Shown here in pieces: positions 53,375 to 62,540 of a stretch of DNA of 64,000 nucleotides. This DNA is from CAVUNY01 sp963843535 (lineage in GTDB: Bacteria > Chloroflexota > Anaerolineae > Anaerolineales > Anaerolineaceae), in contig CAWJKU010000003.1 in NCBI GenBank assembly GCA_963843535.1, forward strand, positions 124,001 through 188,000, given 5' to 3'. Numbering within the stretch: the first letter of the stretch is position 1; each line of letters starts with the position of its first letter. The notes under the pieces are model-generated. The model did not search any database. It was not told the DNA's origin and saw only the letters and a program-made list of their open reading frames with translations. The position numbers and the translations under genes were made by a program.

Positions 53375-53653
53375 CTATCGCTGCCCGGTCTGGTCTGGTC
53401 CTTCTGATTTTATTTTTGAAACAGCCAGGCGAGTCACAATGATCATCGTAATGATCGAAATGGGGATGCTGGCGACCACCAGCCCAATGGTAAACCACGG
53501 GCGAGATTGGAAAATTCCGTCCAACCACAAACCAATAAACACCGCCCCCAGCACGATAACCAGGGTTAAGCAACCAACCAGACCCGTAACACCCGCCAAC
53601 GTCAAATTCAAGATTTGCTGCTTACGGTTGGTTTTTTGGGGCTGATCACTCAT
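53375..53653 (-). CDS. AtpI/AtpZ-family assembly protein
   Basis: Start taken as ATG 53653 (MSDQPQKTNRKQQIL), about 92 residues. The ATG is 9 bases after TATAAT, so the mRNA looks leaderless. Two helices (GVTGLVGCLTLVIVLGAVFI and TIGLVVASIPISIITMIIVT) joined by GLWLDGIFQSRPWF are the AtpZ/AtpI layout; these proteins aid c-ring assembly or Mg transport. It leads the F0 genes. The family assignment is by hydrophobicity and context plus the LWLDGIF loop. Confidence 0.78.
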   Translation of the reverse strand: MSDQPQKTNRKQQILNLTLAGVTGLVGCLTLVIVLGAVFIGLWLDGIFQSRPWFTIGLVVASIPISIITMIIVTRLAVSKIKSEGPDQTGQR

Positions 53654-53662
53654 CCTGAATAA

Positions 53663-53691
53663 ATTATAGCAACGCCAAAAATTCAAGTCAA
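53663..53691 (-). promoter_or_regulatory. Promoter of the F0 ATP synthase/murE operon
   Basis: On the minus strand TTGACT (53691-53686), 17 bases, TATAAT (53668-53663). Transcription would start near 53656, three bases before the ATG at 53653, so the mRNA appears leaderless. Confidence 0.85.
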
Positions 53692-53758
53692 GAAAAGCTG
53701 AGCAGCTGCTTCGCCTCTTTGATTAACAACCGCCCAGTTTAGCAAAATCCAGCCATAA

Positions 53759-55234
53759 CTACCTGGCCCACACCCCGCCGGCGGCTTGAACCGATAAACC
53801 ATACCAGGGGGCGAAAATTACACCTAACACCAGCACGCCGATGATGCACAGCGCAATCGCGAATTTCCAACTGAACGTGGTGGTGATCGGTTTGCTTTCC
53901 TCTTCCGACCGATAAAGGTAAGCCACTTTTAAAACGACCAGGTAGTAGTATAAACCGATGACCGAATTGATAATCCCGACCACAGCCAGCCAGTACTGTT
54001 GGGCCTGGATGGCGGCCCCCAAAACCAGCAGTTTGCCAAAGAAACCGGCAAACGGCGGGATGCCGCCCAATGAAAGCAGCGCGACCAAAAGGCCAAGCGC
54101 CAGCGCCGGAGAACGCCGGCTCAGCCCGGCGTAAGATGAAATTTGATCCGATCCGGTCACCCGTCCAATGATGGTCACAATCCCAAATGCAGCCAGGTTG
54201 GTCAGGAGGTAAGAGATCAGATAATAAACCGCTGCGCTGGTGCCAAACGAGCTGTTAGCTGCAACCCCGATCAGGATATATCCTGCCTGGGCAATCGACG
54301 AGTAGGCCAGCAGGCGCTTGATATTCTTCTGGGATAACGCCAGCAGGTTGCCAATAAACATGCTCAAAGCTGCCAGGCCGCCGATGGCATAGACCCATAC
54401 CGGTGAATAGTCGCCGAATGCAGACAGGAGAACCCTCATCAAAACGGCAAAACCAGCTGCTTTTGAAGCCGTGGAGAGAAAACCAGCTACCGGCGTTGGC
54501 GCACCTTCGTATACATCCGGAGCCCAAAAATGGAATGGGGCAGCCGAAACCTTGAAGCCAAATCCCACCAGCACCAGCAGCAGAGACACGATCAGCAAAC
54601 TGTGAGGTAATTGATTAATATCGATATTTTTAGCGGCCTCGATATTTTGGGCAATGGTGTACAAATTGGTCGTACCGGTGATACCGTAAATGAAACTCAG
54701 GCCGAACAACAGCACAGCCGAGGTCATCGCCCCAAACAGCAGGTATTTAATACCCGCTTCAACCGACTTTTGATCTTTGACGATAAACCCTGCCAGGATG
54801 TACAGGGGGATAGAAGTTGTTTCAATCGCCAGGTAGAGCATGATTAAATCTGCAGATGAGGCCATTAATGACATGCCCAATGTGCTCACCAGCAGCAGAA
54901 TATAAAACTCGCCGCGTTCGCGCAAGGACTCGCTCTCTACCGCGATTAATGAAGTCAGGCTGGCTCCTGCCAGAAAGATCAGCCGAAATACAAACCCGGC
55001 GCCGTCCAGGCGCAGCATGCCGCCCCACATCTGCGAAGCTTCAGCGCCAGGATTTGAAAAGAACATGGAAGCAACTGCGATGAGCAGCAAACCAATGGCA
55101 GACGTCCACCCCAGGATAGCGCGCCCCTCACGATTACGCAGCAGCAAATCCATTACCAGGATAATCGCCGCCAGAACGATGATCCCGATTTCCGGCAAGA
55201 TTGCCAGCACCATCGAACCCAGGTCAGTAATCAT
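53759..55234 (-). CDS. nuoN: NADH-quinone oxidoreductase subunit N
   Basis: Start taken as the ATG at 55234 (MITDLGSMVLAILPEIGI), preceded by GGAGG eight bases upstream; a GTG three codons earlier would overlap nuoM. About 491 residues with some 14 helices. The antiporter core keeps LYLAIETTSIPLYILAGF (TM5 Glu), FGFKVSAAPFHFWAPDVYEG (TM7 Lys) and FLSTASKAAGFAVL (TM8 Lys). It is a proton-translocating membrane-arm subunit. It ends the nuo operon; 105 bases later the F0 operon promoter starts. Confidence 0.95.
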   Translation of the reverse strand: MITDLGSMVLAILPEIGIIVLAAIILVMDLLLRNREGRAILGWTSAIGLLLIAVASMFFSNPGAEASQMWGGMLRLDGAGFVFRLIFLAGASLTSLIAVESESLRERGEFYILLLVSTLGMSLMASSADLIMLYLAIETTSIPLYILAGFIVKDQKSVEAGIKYLLFGAMTSAVLLFGLSFIYGITGTTNLYTIAQNIEAAKNIDINQLPHSLLIVSLLLVLVGFGFKVSAAPFHFWAPDVYEGAPTPVAGFLSTASKAAGFAVLMRVLLSAFGDYSPVWVYAIGGLAALSMFIGNLLALSQKNIKRLLAYSSIAQAGYILIGVAANSSFGTSAAVYYLISYLLTNLAAFGIVTIIGRVTGSDQISSYAGLSRRSPALALGLLVALLSLGGIPPFAGFFGKLLVLGAAIQAQQYWLAVVGIINSVIGLYYYLVVLKVAYLYRSEEESKPITTTFSWKFAIALCIIGVLVLGVIFAPWYGLSVQAAGGVWAR

Positions 55235-55235
55235 G

Positions 55236-56705
55236 CTAGGCACCTCCTACCAGCGCCAGGATGCGATTCACGGTGGACTGTATCCAGGGCGTCATCAATG
55301 AAGGGAAACAACCAATCGCCACCATGATTATCGCCAGCAGTCCGATGGCCACTTTGTCCATCCAGGTCACATCGGTAATTTTCTCTGCCATATCCGCCGG
55401 CATACTGCCAAAGAATACCCGCCGGATGGTAAGCAGGATATAGGCTGCGGTGACCACAATCGCAATTGCCGCGATGATGGCTACCCACGGATTCACCTGC
55501 CAGGCCCCCATAAAAATGGGAAATTCGGCGATAAAACCAGAGAAACCCGGCATGCCCATCGAGACCAGGCCGGCGATGATAAACCCGACCGCCGCCCAGG
55601 GCATCTTCGAAAAGAAACCGCCCAGTTTGGCGATTTCGCGTGTGTGGGCTCGATCATAGACCATACCGACGATAGCAAAGAAGGCAGCCGTCATTATGCC
55701 GTGCGAAAACATTTGCATTCCTGACCCGAGTAAGCCTTCTTTATTCAACGTGGCGAACCCGATCAGCACCAGACCCATATGCGATACCGAGGAAAAACCG
55801 ATAATATATTTAAAATCCGTCTGGATCATGGCGATAAATGCGCCGTAAACCACGTTGATCGTTGCCAGGATCATCACCACAGGCGCCCAAAACTGCATGC
55901 CATCCGGCAGCAAGGTGATCGCCACGCGTAATGCGGCAAACGCCCCAACTTTCATTTCTACGCCAGCCAACAGCATGGAGATCGCGGTCGGAGCAGCCAC
56001 GTGACCGTCTGGCGCCCAGGAATGGAAAGGAAAAATACCTCCCAGGATGGCAAACCCCAGAAAGACGAATGGGAACCAAAGGCGCTGAAATTCCAGCGAA
56101 AAACCGGCTTTTTCCAAAGCCAGCATATCAAAAGTACCCAGCCCGGAGCCGAAATAAATCGCTAACGCGCCGATCAAGGCGATCACCGACCCGATGAACA
56201 GGTACAGGGTCAGTTTCATGCCGCCGTACTCGCGAGTCTTCGGAGATCCCCAGACTACAATCATCAGGTACTTGGGAAAGACGGCGATCTCGAAAAAGAA
56301 GAATAGTAAAAACAAATCAAGAGAGGCGAACACCCCAAATACACTGGTCGCCAGGAACATGAGAAATGCAAAAAACTCGCGCGGGCGTTCCTCCACATTC
56401 CACGAGATGAGCACGCCGCAAAATACCACCACCCCGGCCATTAAGACCATGGCGGCGCTCAACCCATCGATGCCCACGTAATAAGAAATGCCTAATGACG
56501 GCACCCATGGAATGTGTTCGAGAAATTGGTAGCCACCCTGGGCGACATTGTAGGTGAAATATGCGTAGGCTGAAAGTACCAGGTTCAGGGTCGCCGCGAC
56601 CAGTGCAGTCCGGCGGATCCAATCCCTTCGTTTAGCCGGCATGACCAGCATTGCCAGGCCAGCGACGATTGGAATGAAGATGATGAGGCTAAGTATTGGC
56701 AGCAT
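55236..56705 (-). CDS. nuoM: Second NuoM-type antiporter subunit, lacking the TM7 lysine
   Basis: 489 residues, about 14 helices. TM5 keeps Glu139 (LLFFFFEIAVFPKY) and TM8 Lys252 (GVEMKVGAFAALR), and TM12 Glu (GFSGFIAEFPIF). At the TM7 position, where NuoM has FAIK-x-P and then PFHTWLPDAH, this protein reads FAILGGIFPFHSWAPDGH, with Leu221 in place of Lys (codon CTG at 56045-56043). The paralogue upstream (56716-58233) retains the Lys. It is a full-length, intact open frame coupled in the operon, so the change is probably real. A modified or non-pumping extra module is inferred. Confidence 0.93.
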   Translation of the reverse strand: MLPILSLIIFIPIVAGLAMLVMPAKRRDWIRRTALVAATLNLVLSAYAYFTYNVAQGGYQFLEHIPWVPSLGISYYVGIDGLSAAMVLMAGVVVFCGVLISWNVEERPREFFAFLMFLATSVFGVFASLDLFLLFFFFEIAVFPKYLMIVVWGSPKTREYGGMKLTLYLFIGSVIALIGALAIYFGSGLGTFDMLALEKAGFSLEFQRLWFPFVFLGFAILGGIFPFHSWAPDGHVAAPTAISMLLAGVEMKVGAFAALRVAITLLPDGMQFWAPVVMILATINVVYGAFIAMIQTDFKYIIGFSSVSHMGLVLIGFATLNKEGLLGSGMQMFSHGIMTAAFFAIVGMVYDRAHTREIAKLGGFFSKMPWAAVGFIIAGLVSMGMPGFSGFIAEFPIFMGAWQVNPWVAIIAAIAIVVTAAYILLTIRRVFFGSMPADMAEKITDVTWMDKVAIGLLAIIMVAIGCFPSLMTPWIQSTVNRILALVGGA

Positions 56706-56715
56706 CCATCACCCC

Positions 56716-58233
56716 TTAAAATTTCAATGCCAGCACAGCTCTGTTGATCATATCCAACAGCCATGCCGGCCAGACACCGATGACCAGCATGAGCGCCATC
56801 AGCGGTGCGATTACCACCATCTCTCGAATATTGATTTCGGTCAGGTGGCCTTGCCAGTGCTCGTTCAACGGCCCATGCAGCACCTGCTTGAGGGCTTTGA
56901 GGATATACGCACCGGTGAAAAATAATCCGATCATGCTCAGGGCCGTGGCCAGGGTAAACACAGGCCATGCGCCCCGGATTATCATGAATTCAGAGACAAA
57001 CCCGCTCAGGCCTGGCAGTCCTAAAGAACCCATCGCTGTGAATAAAAGAACTGCGCCGTATTTGGGTAGAATGGCCCACAGCCCGCCAAAATCATTCAAA
57101 TTACGGGTATGCGCCCGATCGTAAATGACACCCACCAGGAAGAACATCCCCGCCGCGGATAAGCCGTGGCTGACCATTTGCAGCACCGCGCCGTTCACCG
57201 CAATCGCCGAGTCCAGTGTCCCGGCAGCCTTAGCGCTGACCGCGATGCCCAGCACCACAAATCCCATGTGGTTGATCGAGGAATAGGCTACCAACCGTTT
57301 GAAATCCGTCTGGCCAAAGGCGCTCAAAGCCCCAAAGATGATCGCCAGCGCGCCTAAAGCAGCCAGCCAGCCTGCAAATTGGGCCGCCTGCTGGGGGAAG
57401 AGCGGCAGCACCAGGCGCAGAAAACCGTATGCGCCCAGCTTCAGCAGCACCCCGGCCAGAATCATGGATCCAGCTGTCGGCGCTTCGGTGTGCGCATCCG
57501 GCAGCCAGGTGTGGAACGGCCACACGGGCACCTTGATGGCAAAAGCGATCACAAACGCCCAGAAGGCGATCGCTTTCACCGTTTCCGTGGGCAGGCCGAA
57601 CATCACCCCTTCCTGGGCCAGTCCAGGCCAGGTTTGGAAGAGCTTTACCAGGTCGAATGTTCCCGCGGTGACGCCCATCATCTGGATGGCCAGCAGCAGC
57701 CCCAGAGAGCCTGCCATGGTATAGAGAATGAACTTTAATGAAGCATAGTTGCGGTTGCTGCCGCCCCACTGCGCGATCAGGAAATACATCGGGATCAGGC
57801 CAATTTCCCAGAAAACGAAGAAGAGCAGCAGGTCTAAAGACAGAAATACGCCCAGCATGCCTGTTTCAAGCAGCAGGAAGAGGAACATATACGGCTTGAT
57901 CCGTTCGGTGATGCTGAATGAGGCCAGCAGCGCCAGCGGGATGAGCAGCGTGGTCAGTAAGACCAGGGGCAGCGAAATTCCATCCAGACCAAGATGGTAG
58001 GATGATTGGATGGCCGCGTACCAGGATACCTGCTCCTCGAATTGAAAACCTGGTTTGCCAGGGATAAATTGCGTCCAGGCTAGCAGGGATAAAAGGAATG
58101 GTATCAGGCTGGCGCCCAATGTAAACCAGCGGATCAGGTTCACCCGCTCCTTGGGTACAAGGAGCAACACCACTGCTGCCGCAGTGGGGACGAACAGGAT
58201 CAGGGTCAGCAGGTGACTTAACAAAAATTCCAT
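56716..58233 (-). CDS. nuoM: NADH-quinone oxidoreductase subunit M (canonical copy)
   Basis: 505 residues, about 14 helices. All expected charges are present: Glu143 in LLFFVFWEIGLIPMYF (TM5), Lys234 in FAIKVPVWPFHTWLPDAH (TM7), Lys265 in GVLLKLGAYGFLR (TM8) and Glu in GLSGFVSEFMII (TM12). It follows nuoL by 19 bases and precedes the second nuoM by 10. It acts as a proton channel of the membrane arm. Its closeness in length and motif spacing to E. coli NuoM (same Lys numbering) marks it as the conventional subunit. Confidence 0.96.
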   Translation of the reverse strand: MEFLLSHLLTLILFVPTAAAVVLLLVPKERVNLIRWFTLGASLIPFLLSLLAWTQFIPGKPGFQFEEQVSWYAAIQSSYHLGLDGISLPLVLLTTLLIPLALLASFSITERIKPYMFLFLLLETGMLGVFLSLDLLLFFVFWEIGLIPMYFLIAQWGGSNRNYASLKFILYTMAGSLGLLLAIQMMGVTAGTFDLVKLFQTWPGLAQEGVMFGLPTETVKAIAFWAFVIAFAIKVPVWPFHTWLPDAHTEAPTAGSMILAGVLLKLGAYGFLRLVLPLFPQQAAQFAGWLAALGALAIIFGALSAFGQTDFKRLVAYSSINHMGFVVLGIAVSAKAAGTLDSAIAVNGAVLQMVSHGLSAAGMFFLVGVIYDRAHTRNLNDFGGLWAILPKYGAVLLFTAMGSLGLPGLSGFVSEFMIIRGAWPVFTLATALSMIGLFFTGAYILKALKQVLHGPLNEHWQGHLTEINIREMVVIAPLMALMLVIGVWPAWLLDMINRAVLALKF

Positions 58234-58252
58234 GCTCTGCTCCTGTTCCCGG

Positions 58253-60433
58253 CTATACCCGGAAAATAATCAAAACAATGACGCCCAATACGACCAGCAC
58301 CGAGATCGCAGTTACCATATACTGCTGCACTCTCCCGCTTTGCATACCCTTCATCCAGGTGCCCATGCCCTGCACTCCATCTGCCGATGCGTCTCCGGCC
58401 CCATTCACTACCGGCAGGTCTAACCAGTAGCGCAGGCGCTCTCCCAGCCACCAGCCAAACCTGGCCACGGCATGCAGGAAACCATCGATCAAACCGCGGT
58501 CGATCCATTGGTAAGAGAAGGTTTCCGCTGCCCAACGTGCAGGACGGACAAACACCCGTTCATACAACTCATCAATATAATATTTGTTCTTCATCCAGCG
58601 GTACAGGCCGCCCAAAGGCTGCCGCATCGGGTCCGCTGCGCCGGCCTTAACTCCGCGGTACACCAGCCATCCCAGGTAAAGCCCTCCCAGCGCCACCACC
58701 AGAGAGGTGATCAAGGGCACGTAGCTGTAAGCCTCTGCCCCCGCGTGGCCGCCCTCTCCAGGCAGCCGGACCATCTGGCCGACAAACTCAGCAAACCAAT
58801 CGGGAGAAATCTGGCCCAGCAGCGGAAAGTTTTTGGGTATACCCACCCAACCGGCGGCGATGGCAAAGAACGATAAGATCACCAGCGGCAGGGTCATCAC
58901 CCACTTGTTCTCGCTGGCATGTTCGGCGGATCGGGTGCGAGGCTGGCCGAGGAAAGTCAGGGTAATCTGGCGCATGGTATAGAAGGCCGTCAACAATGCT
59001 GCCAGAGCCAGGGTGAGAAATACGACCAGGTGTCCGCTGTTGAATGCCCCGGATAAAATTTCATCCTTCGACCAGAAACCGGCAGTGATCAGTGGAAAAC
59101 CAGAAAGGGCCAGACCGCCAATCACAAATGTCCAGAAAGTGACGGGCATTTTCTTACGCAGCCCGCCCATATTGGTCATGTCCTGCGGGTCGATTTTCTC
59201 GCCGGTATGCAGTACACCGTGTTCCATGCCGTGGATAACCGACCCAGAACCTAAGAAAAGCAGCGCCTTGAAGAAGGCGTGGGTGACCAGATGGAAAGCC
59301 GCTGCCACGTAAGCCCCCACACCCAGCGCCGCGACCATATACCCCAGTTGGGAGATCGTCGAATAAGCCAGCACCCGCTTGATGTCGTTTTGGGCCAGGG
59401 CAATCGTCGCCGCGAAAATGGCAGTGAAAGCGCCGATCACCGACATCACGGTCATCGTGGCCGTGATTGGATCACCCGCCTGCCAGCCCATCGAAGCCAG
59501 CGGGAAGAAACGCAGCCCCAGGTATATGCCCGCCGAAACCATGGTCGCAGCATGGATCATGGCTGAAACCGGGGTGGGACCTTCCATCGCATCCGGGAGC
59601 CAGACGTGCAGCGGAAACTGCGCCGATTTACCGACCGTGCCGGCGAACAGCAGCAAACCGATCAATCCGGCCCAGCTCATCCCCAGGATCCCTGAAGGCT
59701 GCATCAAAACATCCGTACGGGTCAGGATGTCGCTGTAATTCAGGCTGCCGGTGATGACATATAAAGCCGCCAGGCCGAGCAGCATGACCACATCGCCGAT
59801 GCGCGTGACCAAAAAGGCCTTCACTGCGGCATCCCGCGCCGAGGGCTTGGCGTACCAAAAACCGATCAGCAGGTACGAACACAGGCCCATGATTTCCCAA
59901 CCGATAAACAGGGTCAGCAGGTTATCGCTCACCACCAGGGTGAACATGCCAAATGCAAACAGGCTGATAAAGGCAAAAAATCGCGAATACATCGGCTCGA
60001 CGGACATGACCCTATGAGTATGTCCATGTCCGGTTTCCACTGTGGCGCCGTGCGGCTGCAGCCCCGGATGGTCGTGATCGCCTTCGGGCTGCCCGTAGTT
60101 GTGGTACGCCACCGAGTAAATAAAAATCATGAATACGGTCCAGGCCACGAAGAATAATGAGACCGCCGTTAGCGGGTCAACCTGGACGCCAATCTGCAGC
60201 CAGGTTTGCCCGGTGGGCAGCCAGTTCAGCACCGAAGACAGCGGGTTTTCGGCCAGGTCTTCTTTGCCCATCACCTGGAAGAAAATGATCATGCTCGCCA
60301 ACCAGGCCAGCCCGGCGCCGATCAATGCCAGCCAATGGCTGAGGGTCCGGCTACGGCGAGTAAAAAGCACAATCAAGAAGAACGCCACCAGCGGCGGGAG
60401 CGGGATGAGCCAAATCAGGGTTTCGATCGCCAT
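58253..60433 (-). CDS. nuoL: NADH-quinone oxidoreductase subunit L with His-rich loop
   Basis: 726 residues, longer than E. coli NuoL (613). The antiporter core is intact: IGWEIMGLCSYLLIGFW with Glu180, GTVGKSAQFPLHVWLPDAME with Lys269, and a C-terminal lateral helix region KNKYYIDELYERVFVRP..IDRGLIDG. Between early helices, residues about 111-147 form a hydrophilic His/Asp/Gly-rich loop (GDHDHPGLQ, TGHGHTHR) absent from typical NuoL. Other length is in the C-terminal third. GGAGGTGTT precedes the ATG. It is the distal pump of the membrane arm and its lateral helix spans the other antiporter subunits. Confidence 0.95.
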   Translation of the reverse strand: MAIETLIWLIPLPPLVAFFLIVLFTRRSRTLSHWLALIGAGLAWLASMIIFFQVMGKEDLAENPLSSVLNWLPTGQTWLQIGVQVDPLTAVSLFFVAWTVFMIFIYSVAYHNYGQPEGDHDHPGLQPHGATVETGHGHTHRVMSVEPMYSRFFAFISLFAFGMFTLVVSDNLLTLFIGWEIMGLCSYLLIGFWYAKPSARDAAVKAFLVTRIGDVVMLLGLAALYVITGSLNYSDILTRTDVLMQPSGILGMSWAGLIGLLLFAGTVGKSAQFPLHVWLPDAMEGPTPVSAMIHAATMVSAGIYLGLRFFPLASMGWQAGDPITATMTVMSVIGAFTAIFAATIALAQNDIKRVLAYSTISQLGYMVAALGVGAYVAAAFHLVTHAFFKALLFLGSGSVIHGMEHGVLHTGEKIDPQDMTNMGGLRKKMPVTFWTFVIGGLALSGFPLITAGFWSKDEILSGAFNSGHLVVFLTLALAALLTAFYTMRQITLTFLGQPRTRSAEHASENKWVMTLPLVILSFFAIAAGWVGIPKNFPLLGQISPDWFAEFVGQMVRLPGEGGHAGAEAYSYVPLITSLVVALGGLYLGWLVYRGVKAGAADPMRQPLGGLYRWMKNKYYIDELYERVFVRPARWAAETFSYQWIDRGLIDGFLHAVARFGWWLGERLRYWLDLPVVNGAGDASADGVQGMGTWMKGMQSGRVQQYMVTAISVLVVLGVIVLIIFRV

Positions 60434-60444
60434 AACACCTCCGC

Positions 60445-60765
60445 CTAACCCTTCAGCAGGTCTAATTCTTCCGCCACGACCGTATTGCGCCGCCGGTATG
60501 CGGAAATGATCAACGCCAACCCCACAGCAGCCTCAGCCGCCGCGGCCACAAAGACAATCGCCACAAAAACCAGGCCGCGGGTCGGATCTCCCGATGGATC
60601 GGCATACAGATAACGCCAGAACGCCAGCAGGTTCACGTTCACCGCGTTCAGCATTAATTCGATGCCCATTAAAATCGCCACTGCGTTCTTACGAGTCAGC
60701 ACCCCGAACAGGCCGATGCAAAACAAGGCCGTGGCGAACAGAACGTACCAATAGAGTGGGATCAT
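60445..60765 (-). CDS. nuoK: NADH-quinone oxidoreductase subunit K
   Basis: 106 residues with three helices. GVLTRKNAVAILMGIELMLN holds the conserved Glu (E36 equivalent), and FVAAAAEAAVGLALIISAYR the second conserved Glu (E72 equivalent) of the E-channel. Its start overlaps nuoJ by four bases (ATGA). Full length for the family. Confidence 0.96.
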   Translation of the reverse strand: MIPLYWYVLFATALFCIGLFGVLTRKNAVAILMGIELMLNAVNVNLLAFWRYLYADPSGDPTRGLVFVAIVFVAAAAEAAVGLALIISAYRRRNTVVAEELDLLKG

Positions 60766-61277
60766 CCTTTCCCTCCCTTCTTATCGACAGCCACATAGAT
60801 TGCCCCCACGACCGCTGCCAGAAGAAGCACGGATGAGACTTCAAATGGAATGGCATATTTTTGGGGGTCGATCAATGCCTGGCCGAAATCGAGCAGAATG
60901 GTGTCACCCGGTGGAAGACCAGGCCCAACTTGCAGCCGCGTCCATGCCAGTGCGGTAACTGCGATCCCCCCAAAAACGATCAGGACCGCGATCAGCGCCG
61001 CCCACCAGTTTTTTGTGGTCTGAACGGCATCATCATCCATCACGCGCCGGGTCAGCATGACCGCAAAAATAACCAGGATAGCAATCGCGCCGATATACAC
61101 GATCAATTGGATCACCGCGTAAAAACTGGCATCCAGCATGGCGAACAGCAAAGCCACGCCAAACAGGCTCAGCACCAGCCATAAAGCGGCGTGCATCATC
61201 CGCCTGACCGTCACCACCATGACCGCCGAGACCAGGGTGATGGCGGCTACGATTAGAAAAAGGATCTGTATAGGCAT
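60762..61277 (-). CDS. nuoJ: NADH-quinone oxidoreductase subunit J
   Basis: 171 residues with five helices. RRMMHAALWLVLSLFGVALL and FYAVIQLIVYIGAIAILVIF (pi-bulge region with conserved Tyr and Gly of TM3) are diagnostic. It follows nuoH directly; the nuoI gene that usually lies between H and J is absent. The C-terminal helix VLLLAAVVGAIYVAVD precedes a short Lys/Gly tail. It helps link the quinone site to the membrane channels. Confidence 0.95.
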   Translation of the reverse strand: MPIQILFLIVAAITLVSAVMVVTVRRMMHAALWLVLSLFGVALLFAMLDASFYAVIQLIVYIGAIAILVIFAVMLTRRVMDDDAVQTTKNWWAALIAVLIVFGGIAVTALAWTRLQVGPGLPPGDTILLDFGQALIDPQKYAIPFEVSSVLLLAAVVGAIYVAVDKKGGKG

Positions 61278-61286
61278 AAAGACACC

Positions 61287-62525
61287 TCAAGACTGCATGG
61301 CATCGGTCTGGGGTTGGGCAGGCGCGTCTTCTTCCGTTTGCGGCTGCGGCCTGCTGTGCAGAACCACCCTGCGCTGCGGCTGGTCACGAAATGCCCGCGC
61401 CAGGAATTCCTGGAGGATGAGCCAGATGATTAAATTTACCAGGATCAAGACGATCACCCTCACCAACAGGTTTCCCGCAGGCGCCAGCTTGTCAAAAATT
61501 GCCGTGAGCATCAGGGTTGATAGAGATAACGGCACCAGCAGCTTCCAATTCAAGGCCATCATCTGGTCAATGCGGAAGCGAGGCAGTGAAAAGCGCACCA
61601 GCAGCCCCAGGAAGTACATGATGGAAGTCTTTATCATCAGGTAAACAAATCCCAGGATGGGAATCGTGTCTGCACCCGGGCCGTTCCACCCCCCCAGGAA
61701 TATGATCGCAAAAAGCAGGGCAACGGTAAAGGCATGTAAAAAATCGCCGACGAAGTAGAAGCCGAATTTCAGGCCGGAATATTCAATGTTGAAACCGGCA
61801 ACGATTTCTGACTCTGCCTCCAGCAAATCAAACGGCGCCCTCCCATTTTCAGCCAGGGATGAAATAAAAAACACCAGGGCAGCGATCGGGGCCAGGACAA
61901 TGTAAGGCACGGTTTGGGAGCGCACGATCTCATTCAAATTCATCGAACCCGTCAGCATCACAGGAATCAACAGTGAAATCACCATCGGCACTTCGTAAGA
62001 CAGCAGTTGTGCCACCGCGCGAAACGCACCCATCAAGGCAAATTTGTTGTTTGAGCTCCAACCAGCCATGATGATCGCCAATTCGCCCAGACCACCCACC
62101 GCGATGATGTACAGTATGCCGACGTTCAGGTTAGACCCATACAGGGTGATCGTGAATGGGACCACCGCCCAGATCATGATCACAGCGCCCACCGACAATA
62201 TCGGCGCCAGGTTAAAAACCAATTTGTCCGCGCCCTCCGGCGTGATAAATTCCTTGGTGAAGATCTTAAGCATATCGGCAAAGGGCTGGATGATGCCAAA
62301 CGGTCCAACCCGGTTTGGCCCCAGGCGGTCTTGCACCCGGCCGCCGATTTTGCGCTCCACCCAAATCAAAAATATAGTCAAGATAAGCGCCGCCATCGCC
62401 AATAGTAAAGCCCCCACGACATAGCTTATCAGCAAAACGAGGTCCTCTGAGAGTCCCCACCCTTTCAGCAGGCTGATGAACCAGAGGATCACGAATCCTA
62501 TCGGGTCTGCCCAAAAGCTATTCAT
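61287..62525 (-). CDS. nuoH: NADH-quinone oxidoreductase subunit H
   Basis: About 412 residues from the ATG at 62525, with AGGAGG upstream. Eight helices; family landmarks are WVERKIGGRVQDRLGPNRVG, GILQPFADM-type IIQPFADMLKIFTKEFITPE, and NGRAPFDLLEAESEIVAGFN (quinone-site Glu cluster). FLVRFSLPRFRIDQMMALNW ends the conserved part. A hydrophilic C-terminal tail of about 30 residues (PQTEEDAPAQPQTDAMQ) is an addition. It forms the quinone tunnel. It is preceded directly by nuoA, not nuoG. Confidence 0.96.
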   Translation of the reverse strand: MNSFWADPIGFVILWFISLLKGWGLSEDLVLLISYVVGALLLAMAALILTIFLIWVERKIGGRVQDRLGPNRVGPFGIIQPFADMLKIFTKEFITPEGADKLVFNLAPILSVGAVIMIWAVVPFTITLYGSNLNVGILYIIAVGGLGELAIIMAGWSSNNKFALMGAFRAVAQLLSYEVPMVISLLIPVMLTGSMNLNEIVRSQTVPYIVLAPIAALVFFISSLAENGRAPFDLLEAESEIVAGFNIEYSGLKFGFYFVGDFLHAFTVALLFAIIFLGGWNGPGADTIPILGFVYLMIKTSIMYFLGLLVRFSLPRFRIDQMMALNWKLLVPLSLSTLMLTAIFDKLAPAGNLLVRVIVLILVNLIIWLILQEFLARAFRDQPQRRVVLHSRPQPQTEEDAPAQPQTDAMQS

Positions 62526-62540
62526 CAAGTTGACCTCCTG

